Source: Deltaproteobacteria bacterium
GTDB taxonomy: Bacteria; Desulfobacterota; Desulfovibrionia; Desulfovibrionales; Desulfovibrionaceae
Length of the DNA stretch: 21,734 nucleotides
Reading direction: 5' to 3'
Assembly: GCA_031280335.1 (NCBI GenBank)
Contig: JAITGZ010000125.1
Span: 1 to 21,734 of the forward strand
Shown here: positions 15,194-21,734 of the stretch, piece by piece
Layout: each line of letters begins with the position of its first letter
How positions within the stretch are numbered: the stretch's first letter is position 1
The notes under the pieces: generated by a model
Database searches by the model: none
Seen by the model: the letters and a program-made list of their open reading frames with translations, nothing else
Told to the model about the DNA's origin: nothing
Made by a program: the position numbers and the translations under genes

Positions 15194-15496
15194 ATGTCTG
15201 TGAGCAAAGCAACCGTACTGCGCGCGGGACGGCTGGCCAGGCTGAGCCTGGACGAAGGGGCGGGACTTGAGGATTTTGCCGGGCAGATGGCCGGGATTGT
15301 GGAATATATGGATATATTGAACCAGGCGGATACCTGTGGGGTTGAGCCCATGTTTTCACCCATGAGCCGCACCGCCCCCCCTGTCCAGGACGAACCGGCC
15401 ACAGCGGGAGCAGGTCAGCCCTGCCCCCGCGAGGATATTTTGCGCAACGCGCCGGAACAGGCCGATGGCCTGTTCGTGGTGCCGCGTATTTTGTAA
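15194..15496 (+). CDS. gatC: Asp-tRNA(Asn)/Glu-tRNA(Gln) amidotransferase subunit C
   Basis: The small GatC subunit wraps between GatA and GatB and stabilises the complex. The 100-residue product has the expected pattern: ARLSLDE near residue 15, a helix QMAGIVEYMDILNQAD (31-46), the VEPMFSP turn, and the linker ending LRNAPEQADGLFVVPRIL, close to the usual RxDxV...NAP...FFxVPKV-type end. The start lies 2 bases after gatB, so translation is probably coupled. Length is normal. An 79-base spacer with a small palindrome separates it from gatA. Confidence 0.95.
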   Translation: MSVSKATVLRAGRLARLSLDEGAGLEDFAGQMAGIVEYMDILNQADTCGVEPMFSPMSRTAPPVQDEPATAGAGQPCPREDILRNAPEQADGLFVVPRIL

Positions 15497-15509
15497 AGTA
15501 AATTAGAGC

Positions 15510-15526
15510 AATTTCAGCTTGAAATT
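15510..15526. repeat. Palindrome in the gatC-gatA spacer
   Basis: AATTTCA and TGAAATT form a perfect 7-bp inverted repeat around GCT, followed by ATTTTAAAAA. It could be a weak terminator or attenuator that lowers readthrough into gatA. The flanking TTAGAGCA/TTTCA text resembles 7152-7173. Confidence 0.35.
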
Positions 15527-15575
15527 ATTTTAAAAATGTCAGCTCATCTCCCTAAATCAGCCCGGAGGCGTATTT

Positions 15576-17084
15576 GTGGCCGAACTTTATGAATTGACCC
15601 TGAGTCAGGCCCGTTCCGCCTTGCTGAGCAGGGAATGTGGCGCAATGGAACTGACGCGCGCCTGCTGTGCGCGTCTGAGAGCCACGGAAGACAGGCTGCA
15701 CGCCTGTCTCAGCCTGCTGGAGGAAGAAGCCCTGGCACAGGCGAAAAAACTGGATGAATCCGGGCCGGAGGCGCACAGGCCCCTTTGGGGCATGCCCCTC
15801 ATGCTCAAGGATAATATCTGCCTGCGGGGCAGCCCGACCACCTGTGCCTCGGCCATGCTGCGCGATTTTGTCCCTTTTTACGATGCCGAGGCGGCGGCGC
15901 GCCTAAAGAGCGCCGGGGCGATCATCCTGGCCAAAAACAATCTGGATGAGTTCGCCATGGGCTCCACCACTGAAAATTCGGCCTTCGGGCGTAGCGCCAA
16001 TCCCTGGGATCTGGGCAAGGTTCCTGGTGGTTCCAGCGGCGGTTCCGCCGCAGCCGTGAGCGCGGGCCAGGCCTTCGGTGCCCTGGGCAGCGACACCGGC
16101 GGCTCCATCCGCCTGCCCGCCGCCCTATGCGGCTGCGTGGGTCTTAAACCCACCTATGGCCGTGTTTCCCGCTTCGGCCTGGTGGCCTTCGGCAGTTCTT
16201 TCGACCAGATCGGCCCCCTGGCCCGCACGGTGGAGGATTGCGCCCGTTTGTTCGAGGTCATTGCCGGGCCGGATCCCAAAGATTCCACCAGCGCCCGTTT
16301 GGATCTTTACCCTGAGGGGTTGCCGGAGCAGAATTTTGTGGAGGCGGCCCAGGCGGGGGGGCGTTCCCCGGAAGAAAGCCTTAAGGGCCTTGCCGTAGGC
16401 CTGCCCAAAGAATTTTGGGAGCAGGAGGGGTTGAGTCCGGAGGTGGCCCAAAACTGCCGGGAGGCGCTCCAGGTCCTGGAGCGGGCTGGGGCCGAGCTTG
16501 TGCCTGTGGATCTTCCTCATCAGAAATATGCTGTGGCAGCCTATTACATCATGTCTTCGGCCGAGGCCGGGGCCAACCTGGCCCGCTTTGACGGAGTGCG
16601 CTACGGTTTGCGGGCGAAAGCGGCCGCAGATTTGGACAGTTTCTTTGTCTCTTCCCGCTCCCGGGGCTTCGGGCCGGAGGTGCGCCGCCGCATCATGCTG
16701 GGCGCTTTTGTGCTTTCCGCCGGTTACTATGATGCCTATTACCGCAAGGCCGCGCAGATCCGCCGCCTGCTGCGCGATGATTTTGATCGAGCCCTGAGCC
16801 GCTGCCGCCTGCTCGCGGCCCCTGTAGCCACCCGCACGGCTTGGCCCTTCGGCTTTACCGAGAATGATCCCCTGGCGGCTTACAAGATGGATTTATTCAC
16901 CGTTACCCTTAATCTGGCCGGTCTGCCCGGCCTGGCCCTGCCCGTGGGTTTGGGGGCGCATAGCCGCCTGCCTGTGGGGCTGCAACTCATGGGACGTCCC
17001 TTTGACGAAGCGGCCCTGCTCCGCGCTGGAGCCGCCCTGGAGCGGCTTGTGCCTCCTCTGGGCGCTCCGGCGGCCCTGGCCTGA
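15576..17084 (+). CDS. gatA: Asp-tRNA(Asn)/Glu-tRNA(Gln) amidotransferase subunit A
   Basis: GatA is the amidase that frees ammonia from glutamine for the GatB site. The 502-residue product has the amidase-signature Ser-cisSer-Lys triad as K78 (MLKDN), S153 (GGSSGGS) and S177 (GSDTGGSIRLPAALCG). Other family phrases are NNLDEFAMGSTTENSAFG (121-138), LKPTYGRVSRFGL and LPVGLQLMGRPFDEA near the end. Length is standard. The GTG start has CGGAGG 7 bases upstream. It is the last gene of gatB-gatC-gatA and is followed by two possible terminators. Having a full GatCAB suggests indirect synthesis of Gln-tRNA and/or Asn-tRNA. Confidence 0.98.
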   Translation: MAELYELTLSQARSALLSRECGAMELTRACCARLRATEDRLHACLSLLEEEALAQAKKLDESGPEAHRPLWGMPLMLKDNICLRGSPTTCASAMLRDFVPFYDAEAAARLKSAGAIILAKNNLDEFAMGSTTENSAFGRSANPWDLGKVPGGSSGGSAAAVSAGQAFGALGSDTGGSIRLPAALCGCVGLKPTYGRVSRFGLVAFGSSFDQIGPLARTVEDCARLFEVIAGPDPKDSTSARLDLYPEGLPEQNFVEAAQAGGRSPEESLKGLAVGLPKEFWEQEGLSPEVAQNCREALQVLERAGAELVPVDLPHQKYAVAAYYIMSSAEAGANLARFDGVRYGLRAKAAADLDSFFVSSRSRGFGPEVRRRIMLGAFVLSAGYYDAYYRKAAQIRRLLRDDFDRALSRCRLLAAPVATRTAWPFGFTENDPLAAYKMDLFTVTLNLAGLPGLALPVGLGAHSRLPVGLQLMGRPFDEAALLRAGAALERLVPPLGAPAALA

Positions 17085-17136
17085 TTCCATAACTGGAATA
17101 CCTGACGATTTCCATAATAATTGTTTCCGTGCAAAT

Positions 17137-17161
17137 CACGGCACTGTCCGTGCAATTTTTT
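17137..17161 (+). terminator. Putative terminator 1 after gatA
   Basis: CACGG and CCGTG form a 5-bp stem with a 6-base loop, followed by CAA and six T (17156-17161). The stem is short but the placement, 53 bases after the gatA stop, fits. Confidence 0.45.
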
Positions 17162-17196
17162 GCATAAACGGCTTGGCGCTTAAGTATTTATATTTG

Positions 17197-17236
17197 AGCC
17201 TGCTATGGCCGTAGGTATTTATCGTGGGCTTTTTTT
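17197..17236 (+). terminator. Putative terminator 2 after gatA
   Basis: AGCCTGC (17197-17203) pairs with GTGGGCT (17224-17230) using two G-T pairs, directly followed by a run of seven T ending at 17236. The 20-base loop is large, but the T-run is the best in the window. Confidence 0.5.
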
Positions 17237-17452
17237 GTCTCTTGGTGAGATAACCCCAAGGTGCCCTGCCGGTGGAGTTTGAGGGGGCAAAAGGGGCATG
17301 GTTGCCCAGGCGTTGCTTTACCTCTGCCATCCCTCTGCACAACGTCAAGGCACCCTCAAGAGAATAAATCAGCGTTTCCTTAGCTTCTTGGACAATGGTG
17401 CCGGTGGCGGAACCCCCGGCAGGCGGCACTGTTTGAGACTGCTTTGGCCGGT

Positions 17453-17482
17453 TTGGTATAGTTTTTGTATAGAGGCTATAAA
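17453..17482 (+). promoter_or_regulatory. Putative promoter of the CoA-transferase operon
   Basis: TTGGTA (17453-17458), an 18-base spacer and TATAAA (17477-17482) match consensus at four and five positions, about 50 bases before the GTG. No sigma-54 GG-N10-GC pair could be aligned here. Confidence 0.45.
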
Positions 17483-17532
17483 AGCAGTTTAACTTTGTCC
17501 GCAGGGCAGACAACAGCAAAGGGGGAACTTCA

Positions 17533-18837
17533 GTGAACAAATGGGAAGAACTCTACGCCAAGAAAAAGATCGGCACAGCCCAGGCTGTTGATATGATTCG
17601 GCCTGGAGATCAGGTTTTGTCCGGCATAGGCAACGGACAGCCGCGGGCTTTATGCACGGCTCTGGCCGAGCGTATAAAAGGGGGAGGGCTTGAGGGGATA
17701 AGCTATTTCAATACGCTAAACATCAACGCCAACGCCATGTGCGCTCCCGAAGTGGCCTCAAAGATCACCTACCGTGACGCTTACCTGTCTCCCCTTCCGC
17801 GCAAGTTGGTTGCGGCGGGTCTGGGCGACACCCTCTGTTCCAACTTTTCCGATGCGCCCGTGATCCTGAATTTTTATGACACCATTTTATGTACGGTTTC
17901 TCCCATGGATAAACACGGTTATTTCAGTATGGGCATGAATCCTGACTACACTCTTTATCAGATCCGCAACCGGGCGGGTAAGCGTGTCTTTGTGGAGGTC
18001 AATGAAAATTATCCGCCCACTTTCGGCAATAATCGCATACATATTACCGATGTGGACTTCGTCCTTGAGAACAGCTGGCCGTTGGCTGCCGTCCCTCCTG
18101 CCGAGCCTAATGAAGTTGAAATGAAGATCGCGGGACACATCGCCGAGTACGTTGACGATGGCGCTTGTTTGCAGCTTGGCATAGGCGGCCTGCCCAACGC
18201 GGTGGGTAAATGTCTTGAGCGCAAAAAAGATCTGGGCATCCATTCGGAGATGATCTGCGATGCCTTCCTGTATCTTTACAACAAGGGCGCGCTCAACAAC
18301 AGTAAGAAAAACTTCATGCCCGGACGGGGCATCGGCACCTTTACCTTCGGCAGCAAGGAACTTTACGAATGGGTGGATATGAATCCCGGACTGGAGATGC
18401 ATGGCGCTGATTTTGTGAACGATGCCCGCACCATTGCGCAAAACGACAATATGGTCGCGGTAAACGGCATTGTGGCTGCGGACATCACCGGTCAGTGCGT
18501 TTCAGAGGAGATTAACGGAAAGACCTATTCCGGACTGGGCGGCCAGCAGGATTTTACCTTGGGTGCCTGGCTTTCCAAGGGCGGCAAGGCATTTTTAGCG
18601 ACTCCCTCCACCTATACGGACAAAGACGGCAAACTCCACTCGTCCATATTGCCCAAATGTACCGACACCGTAGGCATCAGCCGCTGGATGTCGCAATATA
18701 TAGTTACTGAGTACGGCGCAGTGAACCTTAAAGGCCAGACAGTGCCGCAGCGTGTGAAACTGATGATCTCCATAGCTCATCCGGATTTTCGCGAGGAACT
18801 GGTTGAATATGCCAAAAAGGAAAAATTCTGGCGTTGA
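17533..18837 (+). CDS. Acetyl-CoA hydrolase/transferase family CoA-transferase
   Basis: A 434-residue class-I CoA-transferase of the type that includes 4-hydroxybutyrate CoA-transferase and butyryl-CoA:acetate CoA-transferase. It should move CoA from a donor such as acetyl-CoA to a short carboxylic acid through a glutamyl-CoA thioester. E239 in DLGIHSEM is the expected catalytic glutamate, matching the Glu238 region of the clostridial AbfT. Supporting motifs are GIGNGQPRAL (31-40), LQLGIGGLPNAV (213-224) and the GGQQDFTLGA loop (336-345), which forms the CoA-side oxyanion region. The GTG start is supported by AGGGGG about 8 bases upstream. It is first in an operon with two acyl-CoA dehydrogenases and FixC, so the acid it activates is probably their substrate. 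The exact acid cannot be told from sequence. Confidence 0.93.
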   Translation: MNKWEELYAKKKIGTAQAVDMIRPGDQVLSGIGNGQPRALCTALAERIKGGGLEGISYFNTLNINANAMCAPEVASKITYRDAYLSPLPRKLVAAGLGDTLCSNFSDAPVILNFYDTILCTVSPMDKHGYFSMGMNPDYTLYQIRNRAGKRVFVEVNENYPPTFGNNRIHITDVDFVLENSWPLAAVPPAEPNEVEMKIAGHIAEYVDDGACLQLGIGGLPNAVGKCLERKKDLGIHSEMICDAFLYLYNKGALNNSKKNFMPGRGIGTFTFGSKELYEWVDMNPGLEMHGADFVNDARTIAQNDNMVAVNGIVAADITGQCVSEEINGKTYSGLGGQQDFTLGAWLSKGGKAFLATPSTYTDKDGKLHSSILPKCTDTVGISRWMSQYIVTEYGAVNLKGQTVPQRVKLMISIAHPDFREELVEYAKKEKFWR

Positions 18838-18888
18838 TGGAACTATTTTGTGCGCTCATGCCGAGCATAATCAAGGAGATGGACAAAT

Positions 18889-20055
18889 ATGGATTTTAAT
18901 CTGAGTCAAGAACAAAAGATGCTTCAAGAAGCGGTGATCAAATTCGTGCTTAAGGAGTGGGAACCCAATACTCAGGAGATCGACGAAAGCAACAAATTCC
19001 ACATGTGGCTGTGGCGGCGCTTTCGCGACCTCAGCTGGTGCGGCATGATGATTCCCAAAGAGTATGGCGGGGCGGGCATGACTCTTCTGGATACCTGTAT
19101 TGCCCTTGAGTCCATGGTGCATGCCGGGGGGGATGTAGGCACCACCCTTGGCCTGGCGACTCATCTTTCCATCGGCAGTATTCCTCTTTTGGTTTGCGGC
19201 AATGACGAACAGAAAAAACGTTTCTTGCCTAAAATAGCCACCGGCGAATGGCAAAGCTGCTTCATGCTCACCGAACCCAATGTGGGATCAGATGCCACCG
19301 GCGTTGAAACTGTGGCTGTGCGTGAGGGGGACGGTTATATCCTGAACGGGACAAAGACCTTCATTACCAATGCCCCCACAGCCGATGTGGGCATGATCAT
19401 GGCCTCCACCGACAGGAGCAAAGGGGCCAAGGGACTCACCGCCTTCATGATTGATATGCGCGCTCCGGGCGTAAAGGTTGGACCAAGTTTTGATAAAATA
19501 GGCCCGCGTGGTTCAGAGCAGGCTGAAGTATATCTGGAAAATGTCAAGGTTCCGCTGAAAGATCGCATCCTTGAAGAAGGGGATGGTTTTATCAAGGTCG
19601 GCGTGCAGAATCTTGAATATGAAAGAAGCTGCCTCACTTCCATCTGGACCGGGCTTCTCGGCTACAATATTGATCTTGCGGTAAAATACGCCAAGGAGCG
19701 TAAACAGTTCGGCAACCCCATCATTCAATACGCGCAAATCCGTGATCGGATCGCCCAGATGCAGATTGAATACGATATCTGCAAATTGCTTATGTACCGC
19801 GCAGCTTCCAAAAAAGACGCCGGCGAACAAGCCCCGTTGGAGGCCACGGAATTTAAGGTTTACGTCGGTCAGTGCGGCATGCGTAGCGCGATGGAAGCCA
19901 TGCAGATTTTCGGCGGCTATGGCCTCATCAAAGAATATAAAATTGAACGCTCGCTCCGCGATGCCAAGCTTGCGCAGTTGGGCGCGGGCACTGAGCAGGT
20001 GCTGATGGAAATCATTGCCCGCATGGTTACCGGCACCAGATCTCTCACCATTTAG
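18889..20055 (+). CDS. Acyl-CoA dehydrogenase 1 (helix-G glutamate type)
   Basis: A 388-residue FAD-dependent acyl-CoA dehydrogenase. Family motifs are PKEYGGAGM (56-64), FMLTEPNVGSDATG (125-138), LNGTKTFITNA (152-162) and the C-terminal FGGYGLIKEYKIERSLRDAK (341-360). At the position of the usual catalytic glutamate (Glu376 of medium-chain enzyme) it has Ala366 in QLGAGTEQV, while E245 in EYERSCL lies where isovaleryl-CoA and long-chain dehydrogenases, and CaiA, keep their base. I infer an active enzyme of that geometry. It would pass electrons to, or take them from, an electron-transfer flavoprotein. A good AAGGAGA ribosome site precedes the ATG, 51 bases after the CoA-transferase. The following gene is a second, different dehydrogenase. 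Confidence 0.95.
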   Translation: MDFNLSQEQKMLQEAVIKFVLKEWEPNTQEIDESNKFHMWLWRRFRDLSWCGMMIPKEYGGAGMTLLDTCIALESMVHAGGDVGTTLGLATHLSIGSIPLLVCGNDEQKKRFLPKIATGEWQSCFMLTEPNVGSDATGVETVAVREGDGYILNGTKTFITNAPTADVGMIMASTDRSKGAKGLTAFMIDMRAPGVKVGPSFDKIGPRGSEQAEVYLENVKVPLKDRILEEGDGFIKVGVQNLEYERSCLTSIWTGLLGYNIDLAVKYAKERKQFGNPIIQYAQIRDRIAQMQIEYDICKLLMYRAASKKDAGEQAPLEATEFKVYVGQCGMRSAMEAMQIFGGYGLIKEYKIERSLRDAKLAQLGAGTEQVLMEIIARMVTGTRSLTI

Positions 20056-20086
20056 AGCCACCGGCTGAACTTGGCCGTTATGCGCA

Positions 20087-20102
20087 CGGGCGCGTTTGCC
20101 CG
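20087..20102. repeat. Small hairpin between the two dehydrogenase genes
   Basis: CGGGC and GCCCG flank a 6-base loop within the 80-base spacer, 19 bases before the next ribosome site. It might stabilise or process the operon mRNA. There is no T-run, so it is not a terminator. Confidence 0.3.
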
Positions 20103-20135
20103 CCGTGAAAAACGCATCTTAAAGGAGGACGTATA

Positions 20136-21272
20136 GTGGACTTTGCACTGACCAAGGAAGAAGAATTGATCCAAAAAGCGGCCAGGGAATTTGCGGAAAA
20201 AGTGGTGGAGCCACTGGCCGAGCGCATTGACCGCAATAACGAAATGCCGGCGGAGGTCATGGAGGGCCTGGCGGATCTTGGCATGTTCGGCATCACCATG
20301 CCTGAAGCCTACGGCGGCGGCGATGCCGGGCATCTTTGCTATGCCCTGGCTCTGGAGCAGCTTTCCAAGGCGTGCGCGGGCATAGGTATGCTCGTTTCCG
20401 TACACTCCATAGGCAATTCGATTATTTACAAGTTCGGCACCGATGAGCAGAAGAAAAGATACCTGCCCAAGGCCGCCACCGGCGAGCATATTTTTTCTTT
20501 TGCCTTCACCGAGCCGGGGACCGGTTCCGATCCCAAGCAACTGGCCACTACCGCCCGAAGAGAAGGCGGCTGTTATTATATTAACGGTACCAAACGCTTT
20601 ATCAGTAACGCCGGCTACAAAGGCGCGCTCATAGTGATCGCCAAAGAGGACGGCGGTGACATTACCGCCTTTTTACTGGATAAGCATTGTGAAGGTTATT
20701 CCGTCTCCGAGCCTTGGAACAAGATCGGCGTACACGGCGGACAGCTTTACGATGTTTATCTCAAGGACGTGAAAGTTCCCCAGGAAAACATCCTGGGCAA
20801 AAACGGCGAAGGGTTTTCGATTCTCAAGAGCGCCATGATTTACGGCAAACTGGGCCTGGCCGCGCAGTTTCTGGGCATAACCCTGGCCGCCTATGAGGAG
20901 GGCCTTGCCTATGCCAAGAACAAGACGCACCGCGGTGAAGCGATCGTCAAGTTCCAGCATGTGCAGCAGGCCATAGCTGATATGGCCATGAAGTACGATG
21001 CCTCCATGCTTTACGTCCGCCATCTGGCCTGGGTTGTGGATAATGTTAAAGACCCCATGCTGCAGATCAAAGAAGCCGCCTTTACCAAGCTTTTTTCGGT
21101 GGAAACGGCTGTGGACGTCTGCCGTATCTCCATGAGCGTACACGGGTCTTACGGTTGCATGAATGATTATAAGATTTCGCGTTTATGGCGCGACGCCATT
21201 CTTGGTCCTCAGGTCGAGGGAACGGTGAATATGCTCAAGATTATGGGCGCGAGCGTGATTTTGCGGGGCTAG
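20136..21272 (+). CDS. Acyl-CoA dehydrogenase 2 (classical Glu type)
   Basis: A 378-residue acyl-CoA dehydrogenase resembling short-chain/butyryl-CoA enzymes. It has MPEAYGGGDAG (55-65), FAFTEPGTGSDP (122-133), INGTKRFISNAG (149-160) and SYGCMNDYKISRLWRDA (338-354). E361 in QVEGTVNM is the usual catalytic base. Helix G (about 236-244) has no glutamate, so its geometry is the opposite of the preceding enzyme's. It is not a simple duplicate: the two differ in length and in motifs throughout. The GTG start is set by AAAGGAGG (20121-20128) 7 bases upstream. Electrons would go through an electron-transfer flavoprotein to FixC, whose gene follows after 126 bases. The two dehydrogenases could act on successive substrates or form a heteromeric enzyme. 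Confidence 0.95.
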   Translation: MDFALTKEEELIQKAAREFAEKVVEPLAERIDRNNEMPAEVMEGLADLGMFGITMPEAYGGGDAGHLCYALALEQLSKACAGIGMLVSVHSIGNSIIYKFGTDEQKKRYLPKAATGEHIFSFAFTEPGTGSDPKQLATTARREGGCYYINGTKRFISNAGYKGALIVIAKEDGGDITAFLLDKHCEGYSVSEPWNKIGVHGGQLYDVYLKDVKVPQENILGKNGEGFSILKSAMIYGKLGLAAQFLGITLAAYEEGLAYAKNKTHRGEAIVKFQHVQQAIADMAMKYDASMLYVRHLAWVVDNVKDPMLQIKEAAFTKLFSVETAVDVCRISMSVHGSYGCMNDYKISRLWRDAILGPQVEGTVNMLKIMGASVILRG

Positions 21273-21301
21273 CGGCGGGAATTATAAGAATATTGAGGGG
21301 G

Positions 21302-21326
21302 TTTGGGGGGAATCATTCCCCCCAAA
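21302..21326. repeat. G6/C6 palindrome, dispersed repeat copy C
   Basis: Arms TTTGGGGGGAAT and ATTCCCCCCAAA are perfect around a single base. The tail ATGGGGTTTGG is shared with 4994-5004, and a further GGGG/CCCC stem lies at 21335-21348. It sits inside an operon, between dehydrogenase 2 and fixC, so it may be a processing or partial-termination site. Confidence 0.65.
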
Positions 21327-21398
21327 TGGGGTTTGGGGTGATAGCCCCAATAATATACGCATCTCAAAGTTGCAATGTTCTCAACGGGCAGGGTGTTG

Positions 21399-21734
21399 AT
21401 GGAAAAGTTTGATGTGATCGTCATAGGCGGGGGAGTGGCCGGTCTTACGGCGGCCTATGTCCTGGCTGGCGAAGGGCTTGAAACGCTTGTGCTTGAACGC
21501 GGCGATTACGCTGGGGCCAAAAACGTTACCGGGGGGCGGATTTATCTGAATCCGGTGCGTGATTTTTTTCCTGAGATTTGGGCAAAGGCTCCGCTGGAAC
21601 GCGGCATCGCCAGAGAAGAGCTGTGTATGATGTCCGGACACGACTCCATTTGCGTGAGCTTCCGTGATCTTGATTCAGGCGGTGGAGGCGGGCGGGCGTA
21701 TCAGAGCTACAGCGTACTCCGGTCCGTATTCGAT
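21399..21734 (+). CDS. fixC: FixC-like ETF:quinone oxidoreductase, 5' part
   Basis: The first 112 codons of a flavoprotein, cut by the window end. MEKFDVIVIGGG starts a Rossmann fold with G10-x-G12-x-x-G15 for FAD, followed by LVLERGDYAGAKNVTGGR (31-48), which closely resembles E. coli FixC, then APLERGIAREEL and YSVLRSVFD, also FixC phrases. FixC passes electrons between an electron-transfer flavoprotein (FixAB/EtfAB) and the quinone pool, with the ferredoxin-like FixX. The ATG is preceded by GGGCAGGG at 21386-21393; GTG at 21393 in the same frame is an alternative that adds two residues. Its place after two acyl-CoA dehydrogenases ties their redox chemistry to respiration. fixX and etf genes would be expected downstream. 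Confidence 0.93.
   Translation, partial: MEKFDVIVIGGGVAGLTAAYVLAGEGLETLVLERGDYAGAKNVTGGRIYLNPVRDFFPEIWAKAPLERGIAREELCMMSGHDSICVSFRDLDSGGGGGRAYQSYSVLRSVFD

Larger units (their letters stand above)
17085..17532. other. 448-bp spacer between gatA and the CoA-transferase operon
   Basis: Besides two terminators and a promoter, the interval holds a GC-rich hairpin GTGCCG/CGGCAC (17398-17429) and an open minus-strand frame of 134 codons (17136-17540, TTG start). That frame contains phrases such as EAKETLIYSLEGALTLC and GRAPWGYLTKRQKKP that I cannot place in a family. It overlaps both terminators and the downstream promoter and lacks a ribosome site, so I do not call it a gene, although its central part (about 17230-17420) looks more protein-like than random sequence. 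Confidence 0.45.

Noticed and set aside
17398..17482. Sigma-54 promoter for the CoA-transferase operon
   Set aside because: Several GG dinucleotides occur, but none has GC exactly 10 bases on in the TGGCAC-N5-TTGC pattern. A sigma-70 pair fits better.

Overview
The window reads as a chromosomal segment from a GC-rich Gram-negative bacterium, most likely a sulfate-reducing deltaproteobacterium of the Desulfovibrio type. The best single clue is the adenylate kinase. Its LID carries Cys-x5-His-x15-Cys-x2-Cys at residues 130, 136, 152 and 155, the metal site described for Desulfovibrio gigas adenylate kinase. An outer-membrane TonB receptor, an AsmA protein, a multiheme periplasmic peroxidase and GatCAB all fit that group. 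The species cannot be fixed from the sequence.

Layout. (1) 35-4896 is an envelope/periplasm module: a TonB-dependent receptor on the minus strand, diverging from a periplasmic alpha-carbonic anhydrase and a membrane-anchored triheme cytochrome c peroxidase on the plus strand. The 432-bp divergent control region holds a 29-bp A/T palindrome, a 19-bp tandem repeat and a 12-bp motif present once on each side. (2) 4897-7135 holds adenylate kinase, ribosomal protein S20 and SfsA, separated by hairpin-rich spacers. (3) 7136-7547 has no intact gene. It holds several hairpins and a previously unlisted remnant of an IclR-family regulator. (4) 7548-13588 is a tight minus-strand operon, glmS-guaA-asmA. 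(5) 13746-17084 is the divergent gatB-gatC-gatA set, followed by two terminators. (6) 17533 to the window end is an accessory catabolic or respiratory operon: a class-I CoA-transferase, two acyl-CoA dehydrogenases and the start of a FixC-like electron-transfer-flavoprotein:quinone oxidoreductase that runs off the window.

How the genes work together. Region 4-5 clusters three glutamine-dependent amidotransferase systems (GlmS, GuaA, GatCAB) back to back. Region 6 looks like a short-chain carboxylate pathway: CoA transfer to the acid, oxidation or reduction of the acyl-CoA by two dehydrogenases with different catalytic-base geometry, and electron exchange with the quinone pool through ETF/FixC. 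The substrate is not visible. Region 1 could couple metal uptake, CO2/bicarbonate balance and peroxide removal in the periplasm, but this is inference from adjacency.

A dispersed family of G6/C6 hairpins sits in several spacers (4971, 5938, 21302). No rRNA, tRNA, CRISPR array, insertion sequence or prophage gene was recognised. The most unusual items are the divergent control region at 2177-2608, the inverted-repeat-bounded element at 4903-5075, the IclR remnant at 7341-7529 and the CoA-transferase/dehydrogenase/FixC operon.
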